DNA of 64,000 nucleotides, taken from NCBI RefSeq assembly GCF_037572415.1, contig NZ_JBBHLB010000002.1:124001-188000 (forward strand). The letters are read 5' to 3'. The translations under genes and the position numbers were made by a program. Within the stretch, counting starts at the first letter, position 1. Every line of letters begins with the position of its first letter. The stretch comes from Flavonifractor porci. Lineage in GTDB: Bacteria > Bacillota > Clostridia > Oscillospirales > Oscillospiraceae. Below the pieces are notes generated by a model. That model searched no databases. It saw only the letters and a program-made list of their open reading frames with translations, and was not told the DNA's origin. Of the stretch, positions 1 through 7,438 are shown one piece after another.

Positions 1-2
1 TT

Positions 3-371
3 CTGGACACCCCCGTATCCCCCGAGCTGCTCCCCGCCATCGAGGGGCAGATCGCCCAAAAGACCGAGGACCTGGTGGGGCCCTATGAGCTCCACGATTT
101 CTACCTCTACTACGCCGTCCGCTGGGGCTTTGGGCCCCGGAAGGTACTGCGGCTGGCGGAGCAGGCCATGGGCAAGCGGTATGACCGGGCAACCCTCCTC
201 AAGTGGCTGAAAAACTTCTACGGCCGGTTCTTCTCCCAGCAGTTCAAGCGCTCCTGCCTGCCCGACGGTCCCAAGGTGGGCTCGGTGGCCCTGTCTCCCC
301 GGGGCGACTGGAGGATGCCAAGCGATGCTGTGGCCTCCCTCTGGCTGGAGGAGCTGGAGGGGCTGGAGTAA
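3..371 (+). CDS. nadE: NAD(+) synthase, C-terminal part (5' end outside window)
   Basis: The last 122 residues of an open frame that runs in from the left edge. The segment DTPVSPELLP, then QKTEDLVGPYELHDF, and near the end LPDGPKVGSVALSPRGDW match the C-terminus of glutamine-dependent NAD(+) synthetase, which amidates nicotinic acid adenine dinucleotide with ATP. The catalytic P-loop and any glutaminase domain lie outside the window, so the enzyme class (glutamine- or ammonia-dependent) rests on the tail only. The stop codon is followed after one base by the GTG of the chromate transporter gene, so the two are probably co-transcribed. Confidence 0.88.
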   Translation: MDTPVSPELLPAIEGQIAQKTEDLVGPYELHDFYLYYAVRWGFGPRKVLRLAEQAMGKRYDRATLLKWLKNFYGRFFSQQFKRSCLPDGPKVGSVALSPRGDWRMPSDAVASLWLEELEGLE

Positions 372-372
372 G

Positions 373-969
373 GTGGACCTCTGTTTCAAACTGTTCTGGA
401 CCTTCGCTAAAATCGGCGTCTGTACCTTTGGTGGAGGCTATGCCATGCTGCCCATCCTCCAGCGGGAGCTGGTGGAGAAGCGGGGGTGGACCACCGAGGC
501 GGAACTGTCTGACTACTTTGCCATCGGTCAGTGTACCCCTGGCATTATCGCCGTCAATACCGCCACCTTTGTGGGCCATAAATTGAAAGGTCCGGTGGGA
601 GGAGTGACAGCCACCCTGGGGCTGGTGTTTCCCTGCCTGGTCATCATCATGCTCATTGCGGCCTTTTTGCAAAACTTTGCCCAGCTGCCGGTGGTGATCC
701 ACGCTTTCAACGGTGTGCGGGCCTGCGTGTGTGCCCTCATCCTGTCCAGCGTGCTCAAGCTGCGCAAGAGCACCGTGGTGGATGTGCCCACCGTGATCAT
801 CTTTGTGGCGGTGGCCGTTCTGGCCGTGGTGGGCAACGTTGTGACCTTCCCTGCCGGCACTGCGCTGGCGGCGGTAATGGGCTTTGTAACCTCCCCCATC
901 GTGCTGGTGGTACTGGCCGGAGTGGCCGGACTGTGCGTCCGCTCCGCCATGGGAGGGCGGAAAGCATGA
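373..969 (+). CDS. chrA: Chromate transporter, first half-size subunit
   Basis: 198-residue membrane protein of the CHR family (half-size type). The N-terminal signature FWTFAKIGVCTFGGGYAMLP and the QCTPGIIAVNTATFVG block are the conserved proline- and glycine-rich motifs of ChrA, which exports chromate (possibly other oxyanions) through the inner membrane. About five to six hydrophobic segments follow. I chose GTG at 373 because the family homology begins there and a GGAG sits a few bases upstream; an upstream in-frame ATG would overlap nadE without homology. It overlaps the second subunit gene by four bases, the usual arrangement of paired short-chain CHR proteins. Confidence 0.9.
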   Translation: MDLCFKLFWTFAKIGVCTFGGGYAMLPILQRELVEKRGWTTEAELSDYFAIGQCTPGIIAVNTATFVGHKLKGPVGGVTATLGLVFPCLVIIMLIAAFLQNFAQLPVVIHAFNGVRACVCALILSSVLKLRKSTVVDVPTVIIFVAVAVLAVVGNVVTFPAGTALAAVMGFVTSPIVLVVLAGVAGLCVRSAMGGRKA

Positions 970-1529
970 TCTACCTTCAGCTGTTTTTTGAATTTTTCAA
1001 GGCGGGCCTGTTCGCCATCGGCGGGGGCCTGGCCACCATTCCCTTCCTCACCGACATCGGTGCCCGCACAGGCTGGTTTACCGCCGGAGATCTGGCCAAC
1101 ATGATTGCCATTTCTGAGTCCACCCCCGGTCCCATGGGGGTGAATATGGCCACCTATGTGGGATTCCACACCGGCGGCATTCCGGGCGGCATCATCGCCA
1201 CCCTTGGGCTGGTGTGTCCCTCCATCATCGTCATCCTCATCATTGCCGGATTCCTGAAAAAATTCCGGGAGAGCCGGAGGGTGGACGCGGTGTTTTACGG
1301 CATCCGCCCGGCTTCCACCGCCCTCATTACGGCGGCCCTGGTGGAGGTGTGCGCCATTGCCCTGGTGAATACCGGCGCCGCCTTCGGCACGGCGGACTTC
1401 GTCCGGTGGAAGGGGATCCTTCTGGCGGCGGCGGTCTTTGCCTGCCTCCAGGTTAAACCTCTGAAAAAGCTCCACCCCATCGTGTTTATTGCCGCCTCGG
1501 CGGTGGTGGGGGTCGTGTTCCAATTTTAA
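966..1529 (+). CDS. chrA: Chromate transporter, second half-size subunit
   Basis: 187-residue CHR-family membrane protein, partner of the preceding gene. It carries FFKAGLFAIGGGLATIPFL and SESTPGPMGVNMATYVGF, the second version of the same GGG and TPG motifs. In the family, two short proteins or one fused double-length protein form the transporter. ATG at 966 overlaps the previous stop, so translation is likely coupled. Chromate as the natural substrate is family knowledge; in gut clostridia the true substrate is not established. Confidence 0.9.
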   Translation: MIYLQLFFEFFKAGLFAIGGGLATIPFLTDIGARTGWFTAGDLANMIAISESTPGPMGVNMATYVGFHTGGIPGGIIATLGLVCPSIIVILIIAGFLKKFRESRRVDAVFYGIRPASTALITAALVEVCAIALVNTGAAFGTADFVRWKGILLAAAVFACLQVKPLKKLHPIVFIAASAVVGVVFQF

Positions 1530-1538
1530 CATCAAAGG

Positions 1539-1580
1539 AAAGCGGGGGCTGCTGCGCCCTGGTGCAGCAGCCCCCGCTTT
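1539..1580 (+). terminator. Strong hairpin between chrA and nrdG
   Basis: A perfect 17-bp stem (1539-1555 pairs with 1564-1580) with an 8-base loop lies ten bases after the chromate transporter stop. There is only TTT after the stem, so it may be a weak terminator or a transcript-end stabiliser. The nrdG ribosome site (AGGAGA) begins just beyond it. Confidence 0.55.
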
Positions 1581-1594
1581 ACAGGAGAACTGAT

Positions 1595-2122
1595 ATGCGT
1601 ATTGCCAATGTGGTGTCCGACTCCATTGTGGACGGTCCCGGCCTGCGGTTCACCGTCTTTACCCAGGGCTGTCCCCACAGCTGCCCCGGCTGCCACAACC
1701 CGGAGACCCATGATCCCGCCGGAGGGCGGGCGGTGGCGGTGGAGGAGCTGGCGGAACAGATGCTGTCCAACCCCCTCACCGACGGGCTCACCCTCTCCGG
1801 TGGGGAGCCCTTTGATCAGGCGGGGGAGTGCGCCGCCCTGGCCGCCCGGGCCAGAGAGCGGGGCCTCAATGTGTGGGCCTATACCGGCTATCTCTACGAA
1901 AACCTGCTGGAGAAAGAAAACCCGGATGTGCTGGCCCTGCTGGAGCAGGTGGACGTGCTGGTGGACGGGCCCTTTGTGGAAAACCTCAAGTCCTACGACG
2001 CCCTGTTCCGGGGGAGCACCAACCAGCGGCTCATCGACGTGCCCAAAAGCCGGGCGGCGGGGGCGGTGGTGCTGTGGAGCCGGCCTGATCCCCTGGCCCA
2101 CTTCACCCGGCCGGAGTCATAG
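1595..2122 (+). CDS. nrdG: Anaerobic ribonucleotide reductase activating protein
   Basis: 175-residue radical-SAM enzyme. The cluster motif CPHSCPGC (CxxxCxxC, residues about 26-33) binds the 4Fe-4S centre; TLSGGEPF is the GGE SAM motif. The length and the DGPGLRFTVFTQGCPHSCPGCHN context match NrdG, which makes the glycyl radical on the class III reductase NrdD. No nrdD is next to it, so the partner must lie elsewhere in the genome. The start at 1595 has ACAGGAGAAC upstream. A pyruvate-formate-lyase activase is less likely given the short length and C-terminal sequence. Confidence 0.92.
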   Translation: MRIANVVSDSIVDGPGLRFTVFTQGCPHSCPGCHNPETHDPAGGRAVAVEELAEQMLSNPLTDGLTLSGGEPFDQAGECAALAARARERGLNVWAYTGYLYENLLEKENPDVLALLEQVDVLVDGPFVENLKSYDALFRGSTNQRLIDVPKSRAAGAVVLWSRPDPLAHFTRPES

Positions 2123-2338
2123 GGCTCCGCTCTGGCGCAGTCCGGCCCCGGTGCGTACTCCCAGCAGGAAGGCGTGGGCGGCGGCGAAAGCCACCACCGC
2201 GTCCACGTCCTTTTGGGTCTCCGCAGTCTGGTTGCTCTGGCACAGAGACTGACGGAAGACGTCCCCGTCGTCCCTGCTCTGGCGGTCCAGATAGGGCTTG
2301 ATGTATCCCTCATAGAGGAACGTCAGAAAGTCGCTCAT
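2117..2338 (-). CDS. Small hypothetical protein (73 aa)
   Basis: Not confidently recognised. The 73-residue protein begins MSDFLTFLYEGYIKPYLDRQ and ends in a small helical segment (AFAAAHAFLLGVRTGAGL). The length and the LYEGYIKP start resemble the short clostridial DUF6809-type proteins, but that is a guess. It is probably real: GGAGG lies seven bases before the ATG and a perfect consensus promoter (2363-2391) points at it. It diverges from the XRE regulator at 2407, which could control it. It overlaps the nrdG 3' end by six bases on the opposite strand. Confidence 0.7.
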   Translation of the reverse strand: MSDFLTFLYEGYIKPYLDRQSRDDGDVFRQSLCQSNQTAETQKDVDAVVAFAAAHAFLLGVRTGAGLRQSGAL

Positions 2339-2362
2339 AACACCACCTCCAATGTTGTGTTT

Positions 2363-2391
2363 ATTATACACCACATAAAATGTCATGTCAA
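2363..2391 (-). promoter_or_regulatory. Consensus sigma-A promoter for the small gene at 2117-2338
   Basis: On the minus strand TTGACA (2391-2386) and TATAAT (2368-2363) are both perfect and separated by 17 bases. The divergent XRE gene starts only 16 bases beyond the -35 box. Confidence 0.8.
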
Positions 2392-2406
2392 GGGAGCAGT
2401 GCCGCT

Positions 2407-2622
2407 ATGGAAAAAATTATGGAGGCCTTTGGAACACGGCTCAAAGAGCTGCGGAAAGAAAAGCATAAGACTCAGGTGGAAATGGCAAAGCTGCTGGAGT
2501 GTACCGACCGGCATTATCAGAGGATGGAGTACGGGTATATCAATGTGCCTTCTCTGACGCTGATCCGGTTGGCTGACTACTTTGGCGTGACCACCGACTA
2601 CCTGCTGGGACGAGAGGGCTGA
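2407..2622 (+). CDS. XRE-family helix-turn-helix regulator
   Basis: 71-residue protein made of little more than one Cro/C1-type DNA-binding domain: RLKELRKEKHKTQVEMAKLL is helices 1-2 and the turn, CTDRHYQRMEYGYINVPSLT carries the recognition helix, and ADYFGVTTDYLLGREG is the usual C-terminal end. The start at 2407 has AGGGAG about ten bases upstream. It reads away from the small gene at 2117-2338 and toward the acetyltransferase, whose ATG follows after one base, so it may be in one operon with the metabolic genes behind it. The target is unknown; the strong promoter in the divergent gap is the obvious candidate. Confidence 0.88.
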   Translation: MEKIMEAFGTRLKELRKEKHKTQVEMAKLLECTDRHYQRMEYGYINVPSLTLIRLADYFGVTTDYLLGREG

Positions 2623-2623
2623 T

Positions 2624-3250
2624 ATGACCAAAGAGATCGAACTGGAGACCTGGGCCCGAAAGGAACACTATGCCTTTTTCGCCCCCATGTCCCACCCCTT
2701 TTACAGCCTGACCTTCCCGGTGGATGTGACGGCGCTCCGGCGGCGGTGCAAACGGGAGGGGCTGTCCTTTTATGCCGCTATGGTCTTTGGGGTGACCAAG
2801 GCCATGGAGGGGGTGGAGGCCTTCCTCTACAAAGACCGCAACGGCAGGATCGTGCGTCATGACCGGCTGGTGCCCAGCTTCACCGACCTGAAGGAGGGGA
2901 GTGACCTCTTCCACATTGTCACCCTGGAGGCGGGGGAGGATCTGACCGACTTCTGCCGCCGGGCCAAGGCGGCCTCGGCGGCCCAGACGGAATTGATCAC
3001 CGCCGGGCCCTGGGAAGAGGATGAACTGATCTACTTTACCTGCCTGCCCTGGTTTCCCATTACCGCCCTGACCAACGAGCGGGATGTGGTGCCCTGGGAC
3101 TCGGTGCCCCGGGTGAGCTGGGGCCGCTGGGAGGAGCGGGGGGACAGGACCGTGCTCAGCCTCAGCCTGGAGCTGAACCACCGCCTGCTGGACGGCGTCC
3201 ATGTGGGACGCTTCCATCAGGCGCTCTGTGATTGGATGGAGACGCTATGA
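2624..3250 (+). CDS. Chloramphenicol acetyltransferase-like O-acetyltransferase
   Basis: 208 residues with the overall fold order of type A CAT: HYAFFAPMSHPFYSLTFPVDVT near the start, a central substrate loop, and NHRLLDGVHVGRFH near the end. The last is the HHxxxDG motif with the first His replaced by Asn; the second, catalytic His and the structural Asp-Gly are kept. Members of this CAT-like group transfer acetyl from acetyl-CoA, but many do not act on chloramphenicol, so resistance should not be assumed. It overlaps the next gene by four bases (ATGA). Confidence 0.82.
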   Translation: MTKEIELETWARKEHYAFFAPMSHPFYSLTFPVDVTALRRRCKREGLSFYAAMVFGVTKAMEGVEAFLYKDRNGRIVRHDRLVPSFTDLKEGSDLFHIVTLEAGEDLTDFCRRAKAASAAQTELITAGPWEEDELIYFTCLPWFPITALTNERDVVPWDSVPRVSWGRWEERGDRTVLSLSLELNHRLLDGVHVGRFHQALCDWMETL

Positions 3251-3858
3251 CCTTATCGGATTTCCGGGCCCGCTGGGCGGGCCATGTGCCTGGGATACAG
3301 GATATCAAGCAGCAGTACGCCGTACTGGTCCCTCTGGTGGAGGGGCCGGAGGGGCCCAGCCTGCTCTTTGAAGTGCGGGCCAGTACATTGGCCCGTCAGC
3401 CCGGGGAGGTGTGTTTTCCCGGCGGCAGGGTGGAGCCGGGGGAGGAACCCCGGGACTGCGCCCTGCGGGAGACCTTTGAGGAGTTGGCGATCCCGCCCCA
3501 TGAGGTGGAGGTCATTGCCCCTCTGGATCTGCTGGTGCAGCAGGGGAAGTTTGTGATGCACCCCTTTTTGGGTGTTGTGAGCCCGGTGGGAATGGCCGCC
3601 ATGACCCCCAGCCCCGCCGAGGTGGAGAGCGCCTTTCTGGTGCCGGTGGCCTGGTTCCGGGACCACCCGCCCCAGGTCTACTCCTACGAGCTCAAGCCCC
3701 AGGTGGCGGCGGATTTTCCCTATGACAGCATCGGCTTTCCCCGGGGCTACCGCTGGCGCAGCGGAGAGACCACCGTGCCTGTCTACTCCTGGCCGGAGCG
3801 GCCCATCTGGGGTCTCACCGGCCGCATTGTCCGCCACCTGATGGAGGAAATGGCATGA
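3247..3858 (+). CDS. Nudix hydrolase, CoA pyrophosphatase (NudL) type
   Basis: 203 residues. The Nudix box at about residues 60-82 (GRVEPGEE, then RETFEEL) supplies the metal-binding REXXEE. Immediately before it RASTLARQPGEVCFPGG matches the additional signature of CoA diphosphatases, which cleave CoA and its derivatives to phosphopantetheine and 3',5'-ADP. The box has Ala where the consensus has Gly near its end. The start at 3247 overlaps the acetyltransferase stop and its own stop overlaps the methylase start, so it is in a translationally coupled run. The CoA substrate is inferred from the motif, not from context. Confidence 0.85.
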   Translation: MTLSDFRARWAGHVPGIQDIKQQYAVLVPLVEGPEGPSLLFEVRASTLARQPGEVCFPGGRVEPGEEPRDCALRETFEELAIPPHEVEVIAPLDLLVQQGKFVMHPFLGVVSPVGMAAMTPSPAEVESAFLVPVAWFRDHPPQVYSYELKPQVAADFPYDSIGFPRGYRWRSGETTVPVYSWPERPIWGLTGRIVRHLMEEMA

Positions 3859-4499
3859 GAGCGCCGGAGCAGCTGGGGCCTTACCGCTATGAGCAGTCGG
3901 ATACCTGCTTCCCCCTGGGGCAGGACAGTCTGGCCCTGGCCGCTTTTGCTACCCTGCGGCGGGGAGATCGGGTGTGCGACCTGGGCTGCGGCGGGGGAGC
4001 CCTGCTTCTGCTGCTGGCTGGGCGGCAATCCACATTGGCCTTGTCCGGTGTGGAAATCTCCCCCGAGGACAGCGCCCTTGCCCGCAAAAATCTGGCGGAA
4101 AACGGCCTTGCGGGGGAAATCTATACCGGCGACGTCCGCCGAGTGTGCAAAACCCTGCCGGCGGGAGGTTTCTCGCTGGTGATCTCCAACCCGCCCTATT
4201 TCAAGGCAGGCAGTGGGGGAGACGGCGGAGCGGCCCGTATGGAGGAGACCACTCTGACGCAATGGTGCGCCGCCGCCGGACGGCTGGTGAAAAACGGCGG
4301 GCGGTTTGCCCTGGTCCACCGGCCGGAACGTCTGGCGGAACTCTTTGCCGCCCTACAGGGCTGCGGCCTGGAGCCCAAGCGGCTCCAGCTGATCCAGCAT
4401 GACACCGATATGCCCCCCTCTGCCGTTCTGGTAGAGGCGGTGCGCCAGGGCAGACCGGGACTGGAGGTTCTGCCCACACGACTGATGAACCGGAGGTAA
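3855..4499 (+). CDS. TrmN6-like tRNA1(Val) adenine-N6 methyltransferase
   Basis: 214-residue SAM-dependent methylase. DLGCGGGALLLLLA is motif I, GVEISPEDSALARKNL the acidic motif II, and SNPPYF the NPPY catalytic motif typical of N6-adenine methylases. The early PLGQDSLALAAF block is characteristic of the TrmN6/YfiC branch, which methylates A37 of tRNA1(Val). It lies directly before rsmI, a pairing common in Firmicutes. The exact target base is inferred from the family; related enzymes on rRNA or protein N5-glutamine share NPPY. Confidence 0.83.
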   Translation: MRAPEQLGPYRYEQSDTCFPLGQDSLALAAFATLRRGDRVCDLGCGGGALLLLLAGRQSTLALSGVEISPEDSALARKNLAENGLAGEIYTGDVRRVCKTLPAGGFSLVISNPPYFKAGSGGDGGAARMEETTLTQWCAAAGRLVKNGGRFALVHRPERLAELFAALQGCGLEPKRLQLIQHDTDMPPSAVLVEAVRQGRPGLEVLPTRLMNRR

Positions 4500-4503
4500 T
4501 TCT

Positions 4504-5349
4504 ATGACCGGCATTTTATATCTGGTACCCACCCCCATCGGCAATCTGGGGGACATTTCCCAGCGCATTGCGGACACTTTGGAGGCGGTGGACTTTATTG
4601 CTGCCGAGGATACCCGGGTGACTCTCAAGCTGCTCAACCACCTGGGGCTGAAAAAGCCTCTCATCTCCTACTACCGCCATAACACTGAGGCGGGGGGACA
4701 GGCGGTGCTGGGCCGCCTGCTGGCGGGGGAGAGCTGCGCCCTGGTTACCGACGCGGGCACCCCGGCGGTGTCTGATCCCGGCGAGGATCTGGTGCGTCTG
4801 TGTGCCCAGAGCGGGGTGGAGGTGGTGGCCATTCCCGGCCCCTGCGCCCTCATCACCGCCCTGTCGGTGTCCGGCCTGCCCACTGGTCGCTTTACCTTTG
4901 AGGGCTTTCTGGCTATGAACAAGAAAAACCGCCGCGCCCACCTGGAGGAACTCCGGCAGGAACGGCGGACCATGATCTTCTATGAGGCCCCCCACAAACT
5001 GACCGCCACCCTGGCCGACCTGGCGGAGGCCTTTGGGCCGGACCGGCGGATCTCCCTGTGCCGGGAGCTGACCAAGCTCCACGAGGAGGTGCGCCGCACC
5101 ACTCTGGAGGAGGCTATGGCATGGTATGAGGAAAACCCGCCACGGGGCGAGTTTGTCCTGGTGGTGGAGGGGGCGGCGGAGAGTGCCAAAGAAACCCCCA
5201 CCCTTGAGCAGGGGTTGGAGCGGGTGTCCCAGCTGCGGGCGGAGGGACTGTCCCTGAAGGATGCCGCCCGTCAGGCCGCCAAGGAGACCGGTTTGCCCAA
5301 GAACGAGCTGTACGGAAGAGCCATGAATGAAAAAACGGTGTTATGCTAA
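4504..5349 (+). CDS. rsmI: 16S rRNA (cytidine1402-2'-O)-methyltransferase
   Basis: 281 residues, the usual length. The start MTGILYLVPTPIGNLGDIS, then AAEDTRVT, LVTDAGTPAVSDPG and VAIPGPCALITALSVSGLPT are the hallmark blocks of RsmI (tetrapyrrole-methylase fold), which adds the 2'-O-methyl on C1402 in the ribosomal P site. The C-terminal KDAARQAAKETGLPKNELY helix is the RsmI HTH-like extension. It sits four bases after the TrmN6-like gene, so the two RNA-modifying enzymes are probably co-expressed. Confidence 0.95.
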   Translation: MTGILYLVPTPIGNLGDISQRIADTLEAVDFIAAEDTRVTLKLLNHLGLKKPLISYYRHNTEAGGQAVLGRLLAGESCALVTDAGTPAVSDPGEDLVRLCAQSGVEVVAIPGPCALITALSVSGLPTGRFTFEGFLAMNKKNRRAHLEELRQERRTMIFYEAPHKLTATLADLAEAFGPDRRISLCRELTKLHEEVRRTTLEEAMAWYEENPPRGEFVLVVEGAAESAKETPTLEQGLERVSQLRAEGLSLKDAARQAAKETGLPKNELYGRAMNEKTVLC

Positions 5350-5521
5350 TGAGGGGAATTGAATATTACAAAACGTATATTTTTGGCCTGTTCCCCAAAT
5401 GTTGAAACGGCAAAAAAACAGTCGAATCACCGGGGAAAGAGGGAAAAAGATGGGAAAAAACAGCACAAAATTGCAGGATTCGTTTAACCTGTGTTAATTG
5501 CATAATTATTAGTAGTAATGG

Positions 5522-5571
5522 AAAAAGAAAGGGGCTCCCCGGCGAAAACGCCAGAGGAGTCCCTCTTTCTT
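5522..5571 (-). terminator. Rho-independent terminator after the AbrB-like gene
   Basis: On the minus strand, just past the gene's stop, an imperfect GC-rich hairpin of about 19 pairs with a TTTT loop is followed by a run of T residues. The rest of the gap 5350-5521 is AT-rich with no frame or RNA that I recognise. Confidence 0.8.
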
Positions 5572-5581
5572 TCAACTTGAA

Positions 5582-5824
5582 TCACTTCAGCTGGAGCTCA
5601 CGAATGCAGTTGGTACAGACGTTCTTGCCCTTGAAGTTGATGACATCCTTCGCATCGTCGCAGAAAATGCAGGCAGGCTGATACTTTTTCAGCACAATGG
5701 AAGCGCCGTCCACATAAATCTCCAGAGAGTCCTTCTCGGCGATATCCAGCGTGCGGCGAAGTTCGATGGGCAGGACGATGCGGCCCAGCTCATCTACCTT
5801 ACGTACGATTCCGGTTGACTTCAT
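5582..5824 (-). CDS. AbrB/SpoVT-type regulator with C-terminal zinc-knuckle
   Basis: 80 residues. MKSTGIVRKVDELGRIVLPIEL is the swapped-hairpin AbrB DNA-binding domain (residues about 1-50), the class of transition-state and sporulation regulators such as AbrB, Abh and SpoVT. The tail carries CIFC and CTNC 16 residues apart, a likely zinc site or redox switch that classical AbrB does not have. It diverges from the sporulation genes spmAB, which is suggestive but not proof of a target. It has a consensus promoter at 5888-5915 and its own terminator. Confidence 0.9.
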   Translation of the reverse strand: MKSTGIVRKVDELGRIVLPIELRRTLDIAEKDSLEIYVDGASIVLKKYQPACIFCDDAKDVINFKGKNVCTNCIRELQLK

Positions 5825-5887
5825 AAATGCTACTTCCTTTCCCTATTAGCTTCCAATTATTCCCTTCATTAACTAGAAACTGACACA

Positions 5888-5915
5888 ATTATAACACAAC
5901 GTATTGTTCTGTCAA
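5888..5915 (-). promoter_or_regulatory. Promoter of the AbrB-like gene
   Basis: Minus-strand TTGACA (5915-5910) and TATAAT (5893-5888), both exact, 16 bases apart. The start point would lie about 55 bases before the ATG. Confidence 0.75.
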
Positions 5916-6040
5916 GCAATGTTACAAAAACTTCATATATTATCTGCCATTTTTCGCCCTGAGATTGGGTATCTTTTCCGAAGCTGGATCGTATAGATAG
6001 CCTGAGCTGGAAATTTGGACAGGGAAAGGGGCGGACGGCC

Positions 6041-6619
6041 ATGGCAATGGCGGCAATTTGGACGGGCATGGTGGTGATCTCCATCTTGTGTGGGCTGGCC
6101 ACAGGGAATGGTCCGGCGGTGGGTGCGGCGGCTCTGGAGGGAGCCGGGGCGGCGGTGGATCTCTGCCTGGCCATGGCGGGGGTGCTCTGTCTGTGGATGG
6201 GGGTCATGGAGATCATGAAGCGCTCCGGACTGTCCGCAGGACTGTCCCGGCTGCTGCGTCCTCTGCTGAGGCGGCTCTACCCGGAGTTTGCCCGGGACCG
6301 TGAGGTAATGGACTGTATTTCCGCCAATGTGTCGGCCAATCTGCTGGGGCTGGGCAATGCCGCCACCCCTTTGGGCATTCAGGCTGCCCAGAAGATGAGC
6401 CGCCGCAGGCCGGGGGTGGCCTGCGACGGGATGTGCATGCTGGTGGTGTGCAACACCGCCTCCATCCAGCTGATTCCCACTACTGTGGCGGGGGTACGGC
6501 TGGCCGCCGGGTGTGAGACCCCCTTTGATATCCTGCCGGCGGTGTGGCTGGCCTCCGCCATTTCGGTGTGCGTGGGCATCCTGGCGGCCAAGGTGCTGGC
6601 CCGGATGTGGAGGGACTGA
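6041..6619 (+). CDS. spmA: Spore maturation protein A
   Basis: 192-residue membrane protein. The nucleoside-recognition (Gate) domain is seen in WMGVMEIMKRSGLS and, more tellingly, in the SANLLGLGNAATPLGIQAAQ block, followed by CNTASIQLIPTTV. These are the SpmA hallmarks. SpmA and SpmB together are needed for full dehydration of the spore core in Bacillus. It is followed by spmB after two bases. ATG at 6041 has AAAGGGGCGG upstream; an in-frame ATG at 6047 is an equally possible start. Confidence 0.94.
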   Translation: MAMAAIWTGMVVISILCGLATGNGPAVGAAALEGAGAAVDLCLAMAGVLCLWMGVMEIMKRSGLSAGLSRLLRPLLRRLYPEFARDREVMDCISANVSANLLGLGNAATPLGIQAAQKMSRRRPGVACDGMCMLVVCNTASIQLIPTTVAGVRLAAGCETPFDILPAVWLASAISVCVGILAAKVLARMWRD

Positions 6620-6621
6620 GT

Positions 6622-7140
6622 ATGGATACCTTTTTTACCATGCTGGTGCCCCTCATTATTGGAGTGGTGGCCCTGTGGGGCATGGCCCGGAAGGTGGACG
6701 TGTACAGTGCCCTGCTCTCGGGGGCCGGGGAGGGGCTGAGCGTGCTCATCCGTATCGTTCCGGCCCTGGTGGGGCTGTTGACGGCGGTCTATATGCTGCG
6801 GGCGTCGGGCGCTCTGGAGCTGGCCGCCGATGCTTTGGCTCCCTTGCTCACTGCCGTGGGCATTCCGCCGGAGACGGTGGGCCTGATGCTGGTGCGGCCG
6901 GTGAGCGGCTCCGCCGCGCTGGGGGTTGGAGCAGAACTCATCTCCACCTACGGGCCCGACTCGGAGATCGGCCGTACCGCCGCCGTTATGCTGGGCTCCA
7001 CCGAGACCACCTTTTATACCATCGCCGTGTACTTCGGCGCGGCGGGTATTATCAAGACCCGCTATGCGGTTCCTGCCGCTCTGTGCGCCGACCTGGCAGG
7101 CTTTCTGGCCGCCGCCTGGGCGGTGCGGCTGATCTTTTGA
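6622..7140 (+). CDS. spmB: Spore maturation protein B
   Basis: 172 residues, membrane protein with about four helices. MLVPLIIGVVALWGMARKVDVY, the VLIRIVPALVGLLTAVYMLR block and LMLVRPVSGSAALG followed by GSTETTFYTIAVYFGAAGI are the second half of the Gate fold and match SpmB. It pairs with spmA in one operon. Together with ylbJ close by, which has the same domain type, this marks an endospore-forming host. Confidence 0.94.
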   Translation: MDTFFTMLVPLIIGVVALWGMARKVDVYSALLSGAGEGLSVLIRIVPALVGLLTAVYMLRASGALELAADALAPLLTAVGIPPETVGLMLVRPVSGSAALGVGAELISTYGPDSEIGRTAAVMLGSTETTFYTIAVYFGAAGIIKTRYAVPAALCADLAGFLAAAWAVRLIF

Positions 7141-7152
7141 GATATAAAGGAA

Positions 7153-7186
7153 ACCGGGACCCGCTGCTTGAGCAGCGGGTCCCGGT
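7153..7186. terminator. Hairpin terminator between spmB and the facing gene
   Basis: A perfect 16-bp GC-rich stem with a two-base loop, lying between two genes that converge (spmB and the 69-residue protein). T runs are weak on both sides (TCTGTT). Confidence 0.65.
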
Positions 7187-7189
7187 CTG

Positions 7190-7399
7190 TTACAGGGAAA
7201 AATCTTCGTCCTTCAGTTTATCCAAATCCAGCGTTACCGGCGGAGTAGGGACCCGCTTCAGCGGATCATACCGAAAGGCCCGGCAGCTGCCGCCGGGAGA
7301 GACCACACCCTTCTTGACACAGAGGATCTGCTCCTCGTCCAGCTTGGTGCCCCGCTGACAGTAGCAGCAGCGGGGTTCGATGTCCTTTTGGAACAGCAT
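7190..7399 (-). CDS. Small cysteine-containing hypothetical protein
   Basis: 69 residues, not assigned to a named family. It holds CCYCQRGTKLDEEQILCVKKG and then GGSCRAFRYDPLKR, a four-cysteine arrangement that looks like a zinc ribbon. The latter part is a charged tail. A strong AGGAGG six bases before the ATG supports expression. It lies 40 bases upstream of the ylbJ stop on the same strand and could be part of that transcript. Function unknown. Confidence 0.75.
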   Translation of the reverse strand: MLFQKDIEPRCCYCQRGTKLDEEQILCVKKGVVSPGGSCRAFRYDPLKRVPTPPVTLDLDKLKDEDFSL

Positions 7400-7438
7400 G
7401 GAATCCCTCCTGTCCTTGTATAAATTCAGTAAGTATCA

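Noticed and set aside
2624..3250. A chloramphenicol resistance gene
   Set aside because: The CAT-like fold is present but the HHxxxDG motif begins with Asn and the neighbours are housekeeping genes, so a resistance role is not supported.
5366..5575. A 69-codon minus-strand gene between rsmI and the AbrB-like gene
   Set aside because: It crosses the AbrB terminator, has no ribosome site and its sequence is low-complexity.
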